IMG/VR virus record: IMGVR_UViG_3300042561_000324
Coordinates: 1 to 50,870 of that record
DNA: 50,870 nucleotides
Source of the DNA: a virus
Direction: 5' to 3' (one strand)
Numbering within the stretch: the first letter of the stretch is position 1; each line of letters opens with the position of its first letter. Below, piece after piece: positions 24,037-33,400 of this stretch. The notes below the pieces were generated by a model. That model saw only the letters and a list, made by a program, of their open reading frames with translations, had not been told where the DNA came from and made no database searches. Made by a program: the position numbers and the translations under genes.

Positions 24037-26042
24037 TGCCAGCAGAAGGATCAGTCTTTGATGGATTCACAAGTATCATCGCGCAAGACGCAGATACTCA
24101 TCCATCGTATTTACCAGAGTCTGTAGTATCAGAGTCGGTAAATAGGACATTCCGAGGTGGCATTAACCGGACAAGACCGAGCATTCGGAACATCCCGATT
24201 CTCGCTGGAGATGGAGAAGCCGAGACTATCGTTAACGATATTCTTGGTGGTAGCTTCCAAGGTGCGTATCCATATCGTTCGACTAACTTGAGAACCAGCG
24301 ATGGTATCCTGTTATCGGTATCTGGGATTATTTACTTTCTGAAGATCATAAACAACCGAGCATTCGCCTACAAGATTATCGAAGGCAACGATCCGGGCAT
24401 GATGCACACATGGTTCGTGCAAGCTGAAGATCGGGCATATATTCAAAATGGCTACCAGAATGCGATAGCATGGGATGGGGTATTAGGAACGCTGACAGCA
24501 AGTGAAATTCAAAACGGAGACTACTGCGAGATTGTATCAGTTGGGACTACCAACTTCACTTTGATCGGCGCACCATCCAATACGATTGGAGTTAAGTTCA
24601 CGGCAGTTATTACAGACACTCAAAGAGGAACCGGAACAGGAACAGTCAAGCTACCTGCTTACCGACTGAACCCATACTTGGCAAAGATGCCGATTGGAAC
24701 GATCATGGAGTATGCCTTCGGTCGAGTCTTTGTTTCTGATAGGTTCAATCAAATCTACGCTTCTGACATCATCTATGGTGGCGGGTTCACCGATACCAAG
24801 AATACAGAGAACTTCACGGAGATAGGATACTGGGCAGAAGGCGGCGCGTTCTCGACTCCAGCCATGATGGGTAATATCACAGGGATGAAGGCGATGCCAG
24901 AGTTGGGATACAACCTTCGCGGCCAAGGTCAGCTAGTAGTCCTTACAGGAAACGGAGCATTCTCAATGGATGTCTCTCTACCAAGGTCACAATGGAACAC
25001 ATCGAACATCCAGCGTATCTCACTACTTGGGCGCGGATGCACTAGCCCATATCTAGCTTTAGTTAATAGTGAGCTTTGGTTCCGCTCGCACGATGGTTGG
25101 GCATTCTATTCCAATACCCAGTCCGAGTTCAATAGATACTTCTCACTCCGCAAACTATCTAGGGACGTGAACAAGTGGGTATCAAATGATACTCCGTGGA
25201 TGAAGCAATTCGCTTCTACTATCTTTTTCAACAACTACCTCATCAATACTGTCTCTCCACAGACCTACCGAGCAGAAGGAGTGGAAGGACTGAATAGGTA
25301 TCATCGGGGCATGGTTGTTCTAGACCTAGACCAATCCTCAACTCCTGCCCCAGATGCAGAATTATCATTCCGTTGGAATGGAGTATGGACAGGCATCAGA
25401 CCAACCCAACTTCTGACTGCACTAATCCAAGGTGAAAAGCGTGGGTTTGGATTCTCGTTTGATAAAGACAACAAGAACCGCCTATATGAGTTCACCATAG
25501 CCCAAGGCGATGACTACGGCCCGAATGGAAGCAGACAGATTGAATCCTTCTTCACAACTGGAAGGTATGACTTCAACCGAAGTGGGGCTACAAACAAGTT
25601 CCTACGTAAAAAGATTACTGGTGGAGAAATGTGGATGAGTGAGATTAAGGGGCAGGTAGAAAGCGATGTTGATTTTCGCGCTGATTCCAATCCATGTTGG
25701 TCACAACTAAAAGTTCCTACAACATATGGGTGTGATCCATGCTCGCCTAAAGTAACTGAATGCTTTCCACAACAAGGCGGCAATCGCTACAAACGCTACA
25801 AGTTTAACACGCCAGACCCAAGCGAGTGCAATGACTTGGCAGGCATCCCAGCGGTAGAGGGAAGCGAGTTCCAGATCAAAGTGAACCTAACCGGAGCAGC
25901 TACGATTGATAGAGTAAGGTTAATGGCAAACATCAAGAACAATGATGATTCTCCGATTGGCGATTGCCCAGAAGAAAATCAAGAATGCGAACCATTTTTG
26001 TGTTGCCAAGAGAAATATTGGAACTACAATATCGTAAATTAA
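24036..26042 (+). CDS. Tail tube/nozzle-type structural protein
   Basis: A 668-aa protein of the size and place of podoviral tail tubular protein B (nozzle). The N-terminus (MPAEGSVFDGFTSI, then NRTFRGGINRTRPSIRNIP) matches tail-hub openings in such phages. Residues about 165-205 carry the small inserted domain CEIVSVGTTNFTLIG, common in phage virion proteins. A C-terminal stretch is Cys-rich (CDPCSPKVTECFPQQ and a final EPFLCCQEK). Its exact place in the tail is inferred. Confidence 0.65.
   Translation: MPAEGSVFDGFTSIIAQDADTHPSYLPESVVSESVNRTFRGGINRTRPSIRNIPILAGDGEAETIVNDILGGSFQGAYPYRSTNLRTSDGILLSVSGIIYFLKIINNRAFAYKIIEGNDPGMMHTWFVQAEDRAYIQNGYQNAIAWDGVLGTLTASEIQNGDYCEIVSVGTTNFTLIGAPSNTIGVKFTAVITDTQRGTGTGTVKLPAYRLNPYLAKMPIGTIMEYAFGRVFVSDRFNQIYASDIIYGGGFTDTKNTENFTEIGYWAEGGAFSTPAMMGNITGMKAMPELGYNLRGQGQLVVLTGNGAFSMDVSLPRSQWNTSNIQRISLLGRGCTSPYLALVNSELWFRSHDGWAFYSNTQSEFNRYFSLRKLSRDVNKWVSNDTPWMKQFASTIFFNNYLINTVSPQTYRAEGVEGLNRYHRGMVVLDLDQSSTPAPDAELSFRWNGVWTGIRPTQLLTALIQGEKRGFGFSFDKDNKNRLYEFTIAQGDDYGPNGSRQIESFFTTGRYDFNRSGATNKFLRKKITGGEMWMSEIKGQVESDVDFRADSNPCWSQLKVPTTYGCDPCSPKVTECFPQQGGNRYKRYKFNTPDPSECNDLAGIPAVEGSEFQIKVNLTGAATIDRVRLMANIKNNDDSPIGDCPEENQECEPFLCCQEKYWNYNIVN
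24226..24241. promoter_or_regulatory. Palindrome 10 (TTAA centre)
   Basis: CTATCGTTAACGATAT, with a perfect 14-bp palindromic core, inside the nozzle-like gene. Confidence 0.5.
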
Positions 26043-26045
26043 TCT

Positions 26046-26573
26046 ATGGACAATCAGTCTTCATCGCCAGCACTTACATTTCCAAATGTTCCAGATGATT
26101 TCTGTCCAACTGGTAACTGGCAGAATGTCTTCCAAGTATTCATTGATGAGGTTCTTGCCAATGGAACGATCAATGTTCCGGGGCTTGGCGATGTAACTCC
26201 AGCGCAGATTAACCAAATCAACGAAGACCTTGCTGACCAGCAGAATCAGATTGATGCTTTAGTAACAGATGTAAACGCGCTTGATGTTAGGATTGATACG
26301 CTAGAAGCAAGGCCAGTAATTAATGCTCGTTACGGAAATATTGGCAGCGTTCCTACTGGAGATTCTATCCAAACCGCATCGTTTGCTGCACTTCCTTCTG
26401 CAAACTACGGCATTTCAATTACACCAAACTGCAATGCAACGATTGGAGCTTCTGCTACTCCATTGTTCGCGTTGGTAGCTGGCAGTAAAACAACTACAGG
26501 ATTCTCTATCCGCGTAGAAAATAATCTTTCTCAAATAACAAGTGTGGACTGGATGGCGGTTCACACTTCGTAA
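26046..26573 (+). CDS. Small fibre protein with coiled-coil stalk
   Basis: A 175-aa protein. Residues about 15-50 precede a coiled coil (INQINEDLADQQNQIDALV, near 56-95) and a beta-rich head (ARYGNIGSVPTGDS to the end) with Ala/Thr strands. It is three bases after the nozzle-like gene. The shape is like a short trimeric fibre or a plug of the tail tip. Confidence 0.6.
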   Translation: MDNQSSSPALTFPNVPDDFCPTGNWQNVFQVFIDEVLANGTINVPGLGDVTPAQINQINEDLADQQNQIDALVTDVNALDVRIDTLEARPVINARYGNIGSVPTGDSIQTASFAALPSANYGISITPNCNATIGASATPLFALVAGSKTTTGFSIRVENNLSQITSVDWMAVHTS

Positions 26574-26601
26574 TAAACAAGCCATAAGAAAAACTAAACA
26601 T

Positions 26602-26766
26602 ATGACACCACTAAAAGGAACTGATCCTAAACTCGTTAGCGGCGGCGCACCTACTCGCGGCATGATCCGTGAAGGCATGGGCAACATGAACCCACCTAAC
26701 ACTGGCAAGAACCCATACTCCAGCGCACCACTTCCTAAATCTGGAAAGCCCGTTGGCTCGAAATAA
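26602..26766 (+). CDS. Small Gly/Pro-rich hypothetical protein
   Basis: A 54-aa protein starting MTPLKGTDPKLVSGG at an ATG preceded by AAAAACTAAACAT, the A/C-rich leader typical here. It is basic and disordered, ending PKSGKPVGSK. It is too small to assign; disordered tail or head peptides of this sort are common in virions. Confidence 0.5.
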   Translation: MTPLKGTDPKLVSGGAPTRGMIREGMGNMNPPNTGKNPYSSAPLPKSGKPVGSK

Positions 26767-26782
26767 TTATCGGAAACGATAA
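26767..26782. promoter_or_regulatory. Palindrome 11 (GAAA centre), before the adaptor-like gene
   Basis: TTATCGGAAACGATAA begins directly after the preceding stop and ends 5 bp before the next ATG, again covering the ribosome entry region. Confidence 0.65.
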
Positions 26783-26787
26783 TCCCT

Positions 26788-27750
26788 ATGGCTGATACCC
26801 TCGAAGAGATGGTAGAGCTTGTTAAGGGTTTTGTCGGCGACTCTGGCACTTGTTCATACGAGCGCGGAGTCAAAGCCGTAAACCAAGCAAGGCGACTGCT
26901 ATGGAATAAGCGAGCATGGACTTCTCAAGAAGAGTATGTCCAAATCTGCTGCGTGAACGATTGCTTCACGCTGCCAGCCCGATATGAGCAAATCAAACTA
27001 GCTTGGATCGGGAATGAATCTGCATCTCTAGCAGACGAATGGTTCAATGCTACCAACGCTTTTGCTCTCCATGCAGATCAATCATGCCATAGAGGAATCG
27101 TAGAAGTAGGGGGACTCCATGTCCTATTCCGCGATTACACAACGCATCCATACCAAATTGGAGTAATGGCCGAGGAAGCTGAAGACATTGGCGTAGAGTT
27201 GATGTTTGAAGCGCAAGACCAGTATGACACCTACCACAAGGTTAAGGTAACTACTGCAAATCCTCCAACGCTGGCGAAGTCTGATCTTATTGTGAAAGGA
27301 ATTCGCGCAGTAACCAAGCCAATTACAAAAGGTAGGATTCGGGTGTATGCCTACGATACGGCATTGGAAGCAAAGACGCTGATAGCAATCTATCAACCGA
27401 ACGATGCTAACCCAACCTTCCGCCGATTCAAAGCACCAAAGACCTGCGAGTGTATCACGCTTTACGCATCGAAGAAATACTTCGATCTGACCGATCCGAA
27501 AGAGTTGGTTGAGTTCATTCCAGATGCGATGATCTATGCTGTCCTTGCTCTGAACTCCAGAGACAATAGGAAGGCGCAAGAATTCTTGATGAACCTAGAC
27601 CTTGCCATCAAAGAGCAAGAGAAGGAAATGGAAAATACGGAAATTCCAACAGCAGCACCTATCCGCTTTGCAAACTATAGCAGGGCAGATAATCTAATTG
27701 GTTCTGATCTACTTTCTCCATCACCCAACGATTACTTCTTGTATAGATGA
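26788..27750 (+). CDS. Tail adaptor/neck-type protein
   Basis: A 320-aa protein. The helical start (TLEEMVELVKGFVGDSG, then VNQARRLLWNKRAW) is typical of head-tail adaptors (gp4/gp11-like), where such helices pack on the portal. It also has beta strands in the middle and C-terminal helices (AQEFLMNLDLAIKEQEKEME). The position after the nozzle-like gene supports a neck or adaptor role. The assignment is by shape and context. Confidence 0.55.
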   Translation: MADTLEEMVELVKGFVGDSGTCSYERGVKAVNQARRLLWNKRAWTSQEEYVQICCVNDCFTLPARYEQIKLAWIGNESASLADEWFNATNAFALHADQSCHRGIVEVGGLHVLFRDYTTHPYQIGVMAEEAEDIGVELMFEAQDQYDTYHKVKVTTANPPTLAKSDLIVKGIRAVTKPITKGRIRVYAYDTALEAKTLIAIYQPNDANPTFRRFKAPKTCECITLYASKKYFDLTDPKELVEFIPDAMIYAVLALNSRDNRKAQEFLMNLDLAIKEQEKEMENTEIPTAAPIRFANYSRADNLIGSDLLSPSPNDYFLYR

Positions 27751-28256
27751 AACTAGAGATTCAAGAAAGATGCCCAATTGAATTGGTCAAAAATCGTATT
27801 GATCCAATGGATGTTGCTGGATACAAGAATCCTGATGACGTTCTAAATCTTGCTGAATTGGATATTGCAGAATTGCCTCCAGTAGATTGTCCAGTAACGC
27901 ACAAATTTACACCTAATTTATACACAAGGGAAATTTTTATTCCAAAAAATACAATTCTTACATCCTTGTTGCATCTTACAACACATCCATTTTTTATCCT
28001 TCAAGGAGATGTGTCGGTATGGTATCACGATACACCAGTCCAAAGATACAAAGCTCCATATAGTGGAATAACAAAAGCTGGAACACGCAGACTTCTTTAC
28101 ACACATGAAGATACAATTTGGTCAGCTTGCTTTGTAACTACATTGACAGACCCAGAAGCTATTGCAGATGAAATAATGGCAAGAGACTTTAACCCGCATA
28201 TTGACAAAAACAATCCAAGGATGCAAACTTGGCGGTGTAATAGAATAGAATCCTAA
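27747..28256 (+). CDS. Hypothetical virion protein
   Basis: A 169-aa protein overlapping the upstream stop by 4 nt (ATGA). It resembles a cupin-like beta barrel: TREIFIPKNTILTSLLHLTTH, then FILQGDVSVWY and LYTHEDTIWSACFV. The cupin likeness is from pattern only. It could be a small virion component acting at the tail-head junction. Confidence 0.5.
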   Translation: MKLEIQERCPIELVKNRIDPMDVAGYKNPDDVLNLAELDIAELPPVDCPVTHKFTPNLYTREIFIPKNTILTSLLHLTTHPFFILQGDVSVWYHDTPVQRYKAPYSGITKAGTRRLLYTHEDTIWSACFVTTLTDPEAIADEIMARDFNPHIDKNNPRMQTWRCNRIES

Positions 28257-28257
28257 T

Positions 28258-29073
28258 ATGATTGACGAGCCAATAGAACAACGATATTCAAAAAATAAAA
28301 GGTGTTTCCATGTTTGGGCAGCAGTTGCTGGTGGAACAATTGCCGCAGTAGGAGCGGTGGCTGGAGGCGTTATGTCTAGTCAAGCTGCTGGAAAACAAGC
28401 TGGTGCTTCTAAAAAGGCTCAAAAGAATTTCGAGGCAAGGGTAAAAGAAGCAAATATCGAAACTCCTCAACAACTAATTCAGAATATTGAGCAGTATTAT
28501 CCGGGCGCAACCAGCCAAAGGCAACAAGCTGCAAATATCATCCAGCAAAGAATGAGCGGACAACCACTCACTCAAGAGCAAATTGATTTTGTTCAGAGGC
28601 AAACCGCCGAAGCATTTGGTGGTGGATACAGACCAATGCTTGGGAAAACGCCGGGAATGTCAGTAGCTCAATCGCAGTTCGCTCGTAACCTTAGCCTTTT
28701 ATCCACAGATGTTGCAACTCAAGGAGTGAACATGGCATATGATTGGAACAACCTAGCACAAAGTTTTATGCAAAGAGCAGGAGAAATAAACCTCGGAGCC
28801 GCTGGAGGTCAATATCAAGCGGCATCAAACGCAGCAGCGGCAAGATACGCGGCTGACTTGGCTCCAGCCCAAGCGATCATGGGAACCACTCAAGCGATTG
28901 GTGGAGGACTAATGTCTTACGGGACATCAGCAATGATGGCTAACGCAATTGGCGGTGGAGCAGGTGGAGCCAAGGGTGCTATTACTGGAGCTGGAGGTCA
29001 GCAATATGTGCCAGCGACCAGCGCAACTGGTGGACAATTCTATCGTCCACTTACTGGATCAATTTACGGATAG
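28258..29073 (+). CDS. Internal virion/ejection protein A-like
   Basis: A 271-aa protein. A hydrophobic Ala/Gly segment near residues 23-40 (AVAGGTIAAVGAVAGGVM) is followed by a coil rich in Gln and Ala, then a Gly-rich C-terminus with another hydrophobic stretch (about 205-235). T7 gp14-like ejection proteins have this layout: a membrane-seeking N-terminus plus helical body. It sits two bases after the preceding gene and opens the ejection cluster. Role inferred. Confidence 0.55.
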   Translation: MIDEPIEQRYSKNKRCFHVWAAVAGGTIAAVGAVAGGVMSSQAAGKQAGASKKAQKNFEARVKEANIETPQQLIQNIEQYYPGATSQRQQAANIIQQRMSGQPLTQEQIDFVQRQTAEAFGGGYRPMLGKTPGMSVAQSQFARNLSLLSTDVATQGVNMAYDWNNLAQSFMQRAGEINLGAAGGQYQAASNAAAARYAADLAPAQAIMGTTQAIGGGLMSYGTSAMMANAIGGGAGGAKGAITGAGGQQYVPATSATGGQFYRPLTGSIYG

Positions 29074-29098
29074 TGGATTAATTTACGAAAGGTAATAT

Positions 29099-30454
29099 AT
29101 GGCAGTCATCCCACAAATCAGCTATGGAATCCCCGCTATGGATTATGGCGCGTTGACAAAAAGTCTTTCTGATCTTGGTCAACAAGTGGGTCAAGCACTT
29201 GCTGCAAAAGAATACCAGAAGCAAGCGCAAGCTGCTCTTCCAGCATTTCAAGAAGCCATGAAGTCATTTGAATCGGGGGATAGCAGTGGTGGGTATTCAG
29301 CAATCGTATCGCTTGCAGCGCAAAATCAATCTAACCCATACGTTCAAAACCTAGCAAATCTGGCAATGATGGGCGGTAAGGCTATTGATGATAATAGGTA
29401 TAAAACAATGCGGGTAGCAGCATCAGCTCTGCGGGCTGGCGGTGGATTGCCATCTATGAGTTCACAAGAAGATGTATTACTTGGAGGAGAAGATGGCGGC
29501 GGATACCAAGTCCCAGATGAAGCCACGCCAATTAGCGGTGGAGCAGGAACAGAAATGGATGCTATAATAGTTGATGGTGAGCAATTGCCAACCAAACAGC
29601 CTCAAGCAACAGAAGAAGAAGAAATCGGAAATCTAACTGACATCTTGAAGAAAAAGGCTGCTGAAATTTCAAATCCATCATATAGGAAAGCGATTGAAGA
29701 TTCTGCTGAAAATCCCCCTACAGTAACTGAATTTAAAGATTTACGTAGATTGGCTGAACAATATTTGGCTCAAGACGAAAATCAGAAGAAGAACTATCTA
29801 CAAAAAAACACGGTAGATATTGCAAGCAATCAAGATGTTATAGCAAACTCTCCTCGCCTTGCAAAATTCTATGAGTTTCCAAATGCTGAAAGGATTCTAG
29901 GACAAGGCATCCGTGGAATGTATCTAAAGCCACCAGTTGAAGCTGAATCAATTGATAAAAAAACTGGTAAGCCAATAATGAAAGCTAAACGAGATGTTGT
30001 TGAGAACTTAAATAAAGTAACAGGAGCCGCAATCAATGTGCTAAATGAAGGAAAAGTTGGAGACTTCATTGCAAATACAGGCGGAGTGTTTAATGCCGAT
30101 TTAACCACAGTAGATGAGCCTGTGCTTGATGAAGATGGTGATGAAATTGGTGAATCAAGATCAGTAACATATATCTTCGACAAGCGAAACCAAAATCGCA
30201 GAATCAAGATTCCAGCAGGCTCGCAAGGAAATGATATTATCGCGGCATTTAGGCAAGTAGCATTGTCTCCGGTTTCAATTCAAGATATTAATAATCGAAA
30301 CGGCATTGCGCAGCTTGTAAGGGTTCCTGTTAAAACACCAGAAGGCCCGACAAGAGAAGGAGCTAAAATGATTCCGCAAGCAGCGCAAGCATCGCAACCA
30401 GTAGATAGAAAGTCTTTACTTGAACAAGCATCCGCTATATTGAATAGGCGATGA
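29099..30454 (+). CDS. Internal virion/ejection protein B-like
   Basis: A 451-aa protein, mostly helical, with an N-terminal coil (LTKSLSDLGQQVGQALAAKE) and an acidic linker (near 145-180). The centre (YEFPNAERILGQGIRGMYLK) and C-terminus lack catalytic motifs. It sits between the 271-aa and 2,118-aa genes and overlaps the latter by ATGA, as ejection proteins gp14/15/16 of T7-like phages do. A weak Shine-Dalgarno-like AAAGG precedes the ATG. Confidence 0.55.
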   Translation: MAVIPQISYGIPAMDYGALTKSLSDLGQQVGQALAAKEYQKQAQAALPAFQEAMKSFESGDSSGGYSAIVSLAAQNQSNPYVQNLANLAMMGGKAIDDNRYKTMRVAASALRAGGGLPSMSSQEDVLLGGEDGGGYQVPDEATPISGGAGTEMDAIIVDGEQLPTKQPQATEEEEIGNLTDILKKKAAEISNPSYRKAIEDSAENPPTVTEFKDLRRLAEQYLAQDENQKKNYLQKNTVDIASNQDVIANSPRLAKFYEFPNAERILGQGIRGMYLKPPVEAESIDKKTGKPIMKAKRDVVENLNKVTGAAINVLNEGKVGDFIANTGGVFNADLTTVDEPVLDEDGDEIGESRSVTYIFDKRNQNRRIKIPAGSQGNDIIAAFRQVALSPVSIQDINNRNGIAQLVRVPVKTPEGPTREGAKMIPQAAQASQPVDRKSLLEQASAILNRR

Positions 30455-33400
30455 ATCTGTCTCTTGAAAAACTCAAAGAGGCGCGAGATGCTGGAATCCC
30501 AGATGATGTTATTTGGGAGGCAGCGGCTAGTGCTGAACCGAAGTTCAATGAACTGAAAAATAATAACATACCTCTTGATGTAGCATTTGAAGCATTTCAA
30601 GGATTTAAACCAGTAGGCACTTCTTTTACTGACAAGCTACAGACAGCTACAGAAGAACTGGAGATGACTATTGCGGATATTCCGCTTGCTCTGGGCGAAG
30701 CATTTTCTGGATTAACAAAAACTGCTCCAGCATCTTTCTATGCAGCCAAAGAAGGACTCGCAAGACCAGACCAATACTCAAAAGAAGCCCTTGCTGCATT
30801 TGATACTCAACGCGAATACTTCAAGCAATTAGAACAACAAGCTAAAACAAGAGAAGCTGAAGGTAAGTCAACTGCTGTTGGTGAAGCGATTCGCGGAGCG
30901 GGGCAAAGCCTTGGGTTTACTGTTGCTGGCATGGCTCCCGCTATTGCTGGTGGAGCGATAACAGGCGCGGCGGCGAGCGCACTATTTCCCCCTGCTGCAT
31001 CTGCAACTATTCCTATTGGTGCTATTGCTGGAGGTATCGGATCAATGGTTGCGTCTGCACCAGTTTCATATCGAATGGCAGGCGGACAATTCCTGTATGA
31101 TGCTTTTAAATCTTTAGAAGAAAGCAAAGGAAGTCCACTTACTGAAGAAGAGAAAACAAAAGCATACAATGAACTTCTTCCTATCGCGCAGAATACAGCA
31201 TTGTGGGAAGCCGGGCCAGAGGCTATCGGAAATGCAGTTCAACTTGGCGCATTGAAATATGCCTTTGGATTTGGAAAGAAAGCGGCAACAAATGTAGCAG
31301 GCCAAGCAATTCAAAAAGCAAATGATACTTTGTTGAAAAAAGTAGGGGCAGTTGCTGGAGGACAAGTAGTTGAACTTGCTGGTGAAACAATTACTCAAAC
31401 ACAGCAAGGCGCAGACCAAGCAAAGATGGAACAATATGTTAAGACTGGTTCTACCGCTGGTGCGCCTGACGAATACCAAGGTCTGGCTGGAGCGGTAAAA
31501 GCATTCAAGGAAGTTGCTCCTACTACATTGGCATTGGGTGCTATTACCGCAGGTGCGGGTGGGGCAGTAAAGGTTGTTGGCATGGGTGGAAAACAAGTTG
31601 GCAAAGTATTATTTTCCAAACCTAAAACTCCAGAGCAAATCGCTGAAGATCAAATAAACGATGCCGCTAATAGGGTAGCAAACGATCTTTCAATTTCACC
31701 AGACGATACGCAAGCCAACAATCTTAACCAACAGATTAAGGCATTGTCTGAAGTTCAAGAGATACGCAAGCAAACATTGGCCGCGATTGAACCCACAAGC
31801 AGAGAAGCACAAACGCTTAAACTTGATATTGCCGAAGGCGAGTCAATGCTTGGTGAGCTTAACCAAAATCTCACAAAGCTGACCGGATTATCGGAACCGA
31901 TAACAGAAGCCGAGCGTCAGCAAGCCGAGTTAGCCAAGGCGATAGTAGAAGAACCAGCCCCAACTGTTAAGGAATCCTTGACAGTTCAGCCTGCACAAGC
32001 TGCACCCGCGCCAGTAGAACAAGTAGTCACGCCACCAGTAGAAGATGTTAAAAAACCAAACATAGAAATCAAAGAAGTTGAAAATGGATTTCAAGTTCTT
32101 GTTGATGGAACTCCGCAATCTGACACGATTTGGGCTACACGCGAAGCCGCCTCACAAGTAGCAAAATCAGAGTATGAATACGAGATGCGGAAAGCAAAAA
32201 AGAAAGCACCCCGCGCAATATCGGAAATGATAATATCTACCTCGCCTGATGGAGATGTTATTTATGAACCTAAAATAAGTGGAGAAATTGGAGATATTAT
32301 ATCAATTAAAGGTGCAATATCTGCATCCAAAGAAGATGGAGAATTTCCTGCAAGAGAAACTCCAAAAGATTATTACAAGCAGGGTGATGTATATCGTCAT
32401 ATTGACGATCCAAGATTCAAAGTTTCTGATACCAATGAAGAAGGCATTGTAAAACTTGCCGAACAAGCAACTGAAAAACTTACAAATAAAGATAATTCAG
32501 CAGCAATTAACGGAATTGAACAACACATGGGAGCATTCAGCAATCCTCAAGCTGCTACAAAAGCTCTCAATCAATATTCTGAAGTTCTTAAACCAATTCA
32601 AGAAGCGCACCGCTCGCTTTTGAGACAGAAATACGGAGATACTGTTACTGTATATAGAGCAGTTGATCCAAACTTTACTCCAAGTCCAAATAGAAATGTT
32701 TCCAGTTGGACTCTTTCAAAAGAAAATGTTGATAAGTTATATTTTGGATTAAAGGATCGCGTGACTCTTACCAAGACAGTCAAGGTAGATGACATTCAAT
32801 TCATGCATAACTGGAGAGAGGCAGAAGTTCTACTGCGAGATGACGCTAAAGATATCGCAGAACCCGCGCCAGTTGAGCCAATCACTCCCGCGCCAGTCAC
32901 CGAGCAAGCTGCGCCAGCAGAAGCTCCCGCGCCAGAGGTTGCGAAACCAACTGGCGGTGTTGATTATTACAAGCAACTTGGTGAACAAGATGCGTTAGAC
33001 ACTAATCGCAAAAAGAAGCGTTCAGTTCCGCAGAACTTTAAACTGGCTTATGAAAATGGATGGTCAGCGGCAAAAAGAAAAGCCAGAGAAGAAGCTCCCA
33101 CCCCCGCAGTATCGGAAACGATAACGGAGCCAAAACTCGGAGAAAAAGGCGGTGTTCTAATCCCTACCAAAGAAGACGTTCGATACAACCCACTTGGATA
33201 CGACATCGCTGATGTTGTTGAAGATATTAAGCAGGGCAAGACAAGCACTCCGCTTAAAGCAGTAAACCAAGTAATCAAAGAATCTACTGATCTTCGCAAG
33301 CGTGTTGCTGCTGAATCTACTCGTCGCCAACAACCGAGAAAGATGGGCAAGGCCGCGATATTGGAGCGAATCGCAAGGGAACGCAGTGCTGGCAACATCA

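Noticed and set aside
28699-28707. Perfect DnaA box (TTATCCACA)
   Set aside because: Single copy, inside a virion gene. One such 9-mer is expected by chance in about one of two or three genomes of this size.
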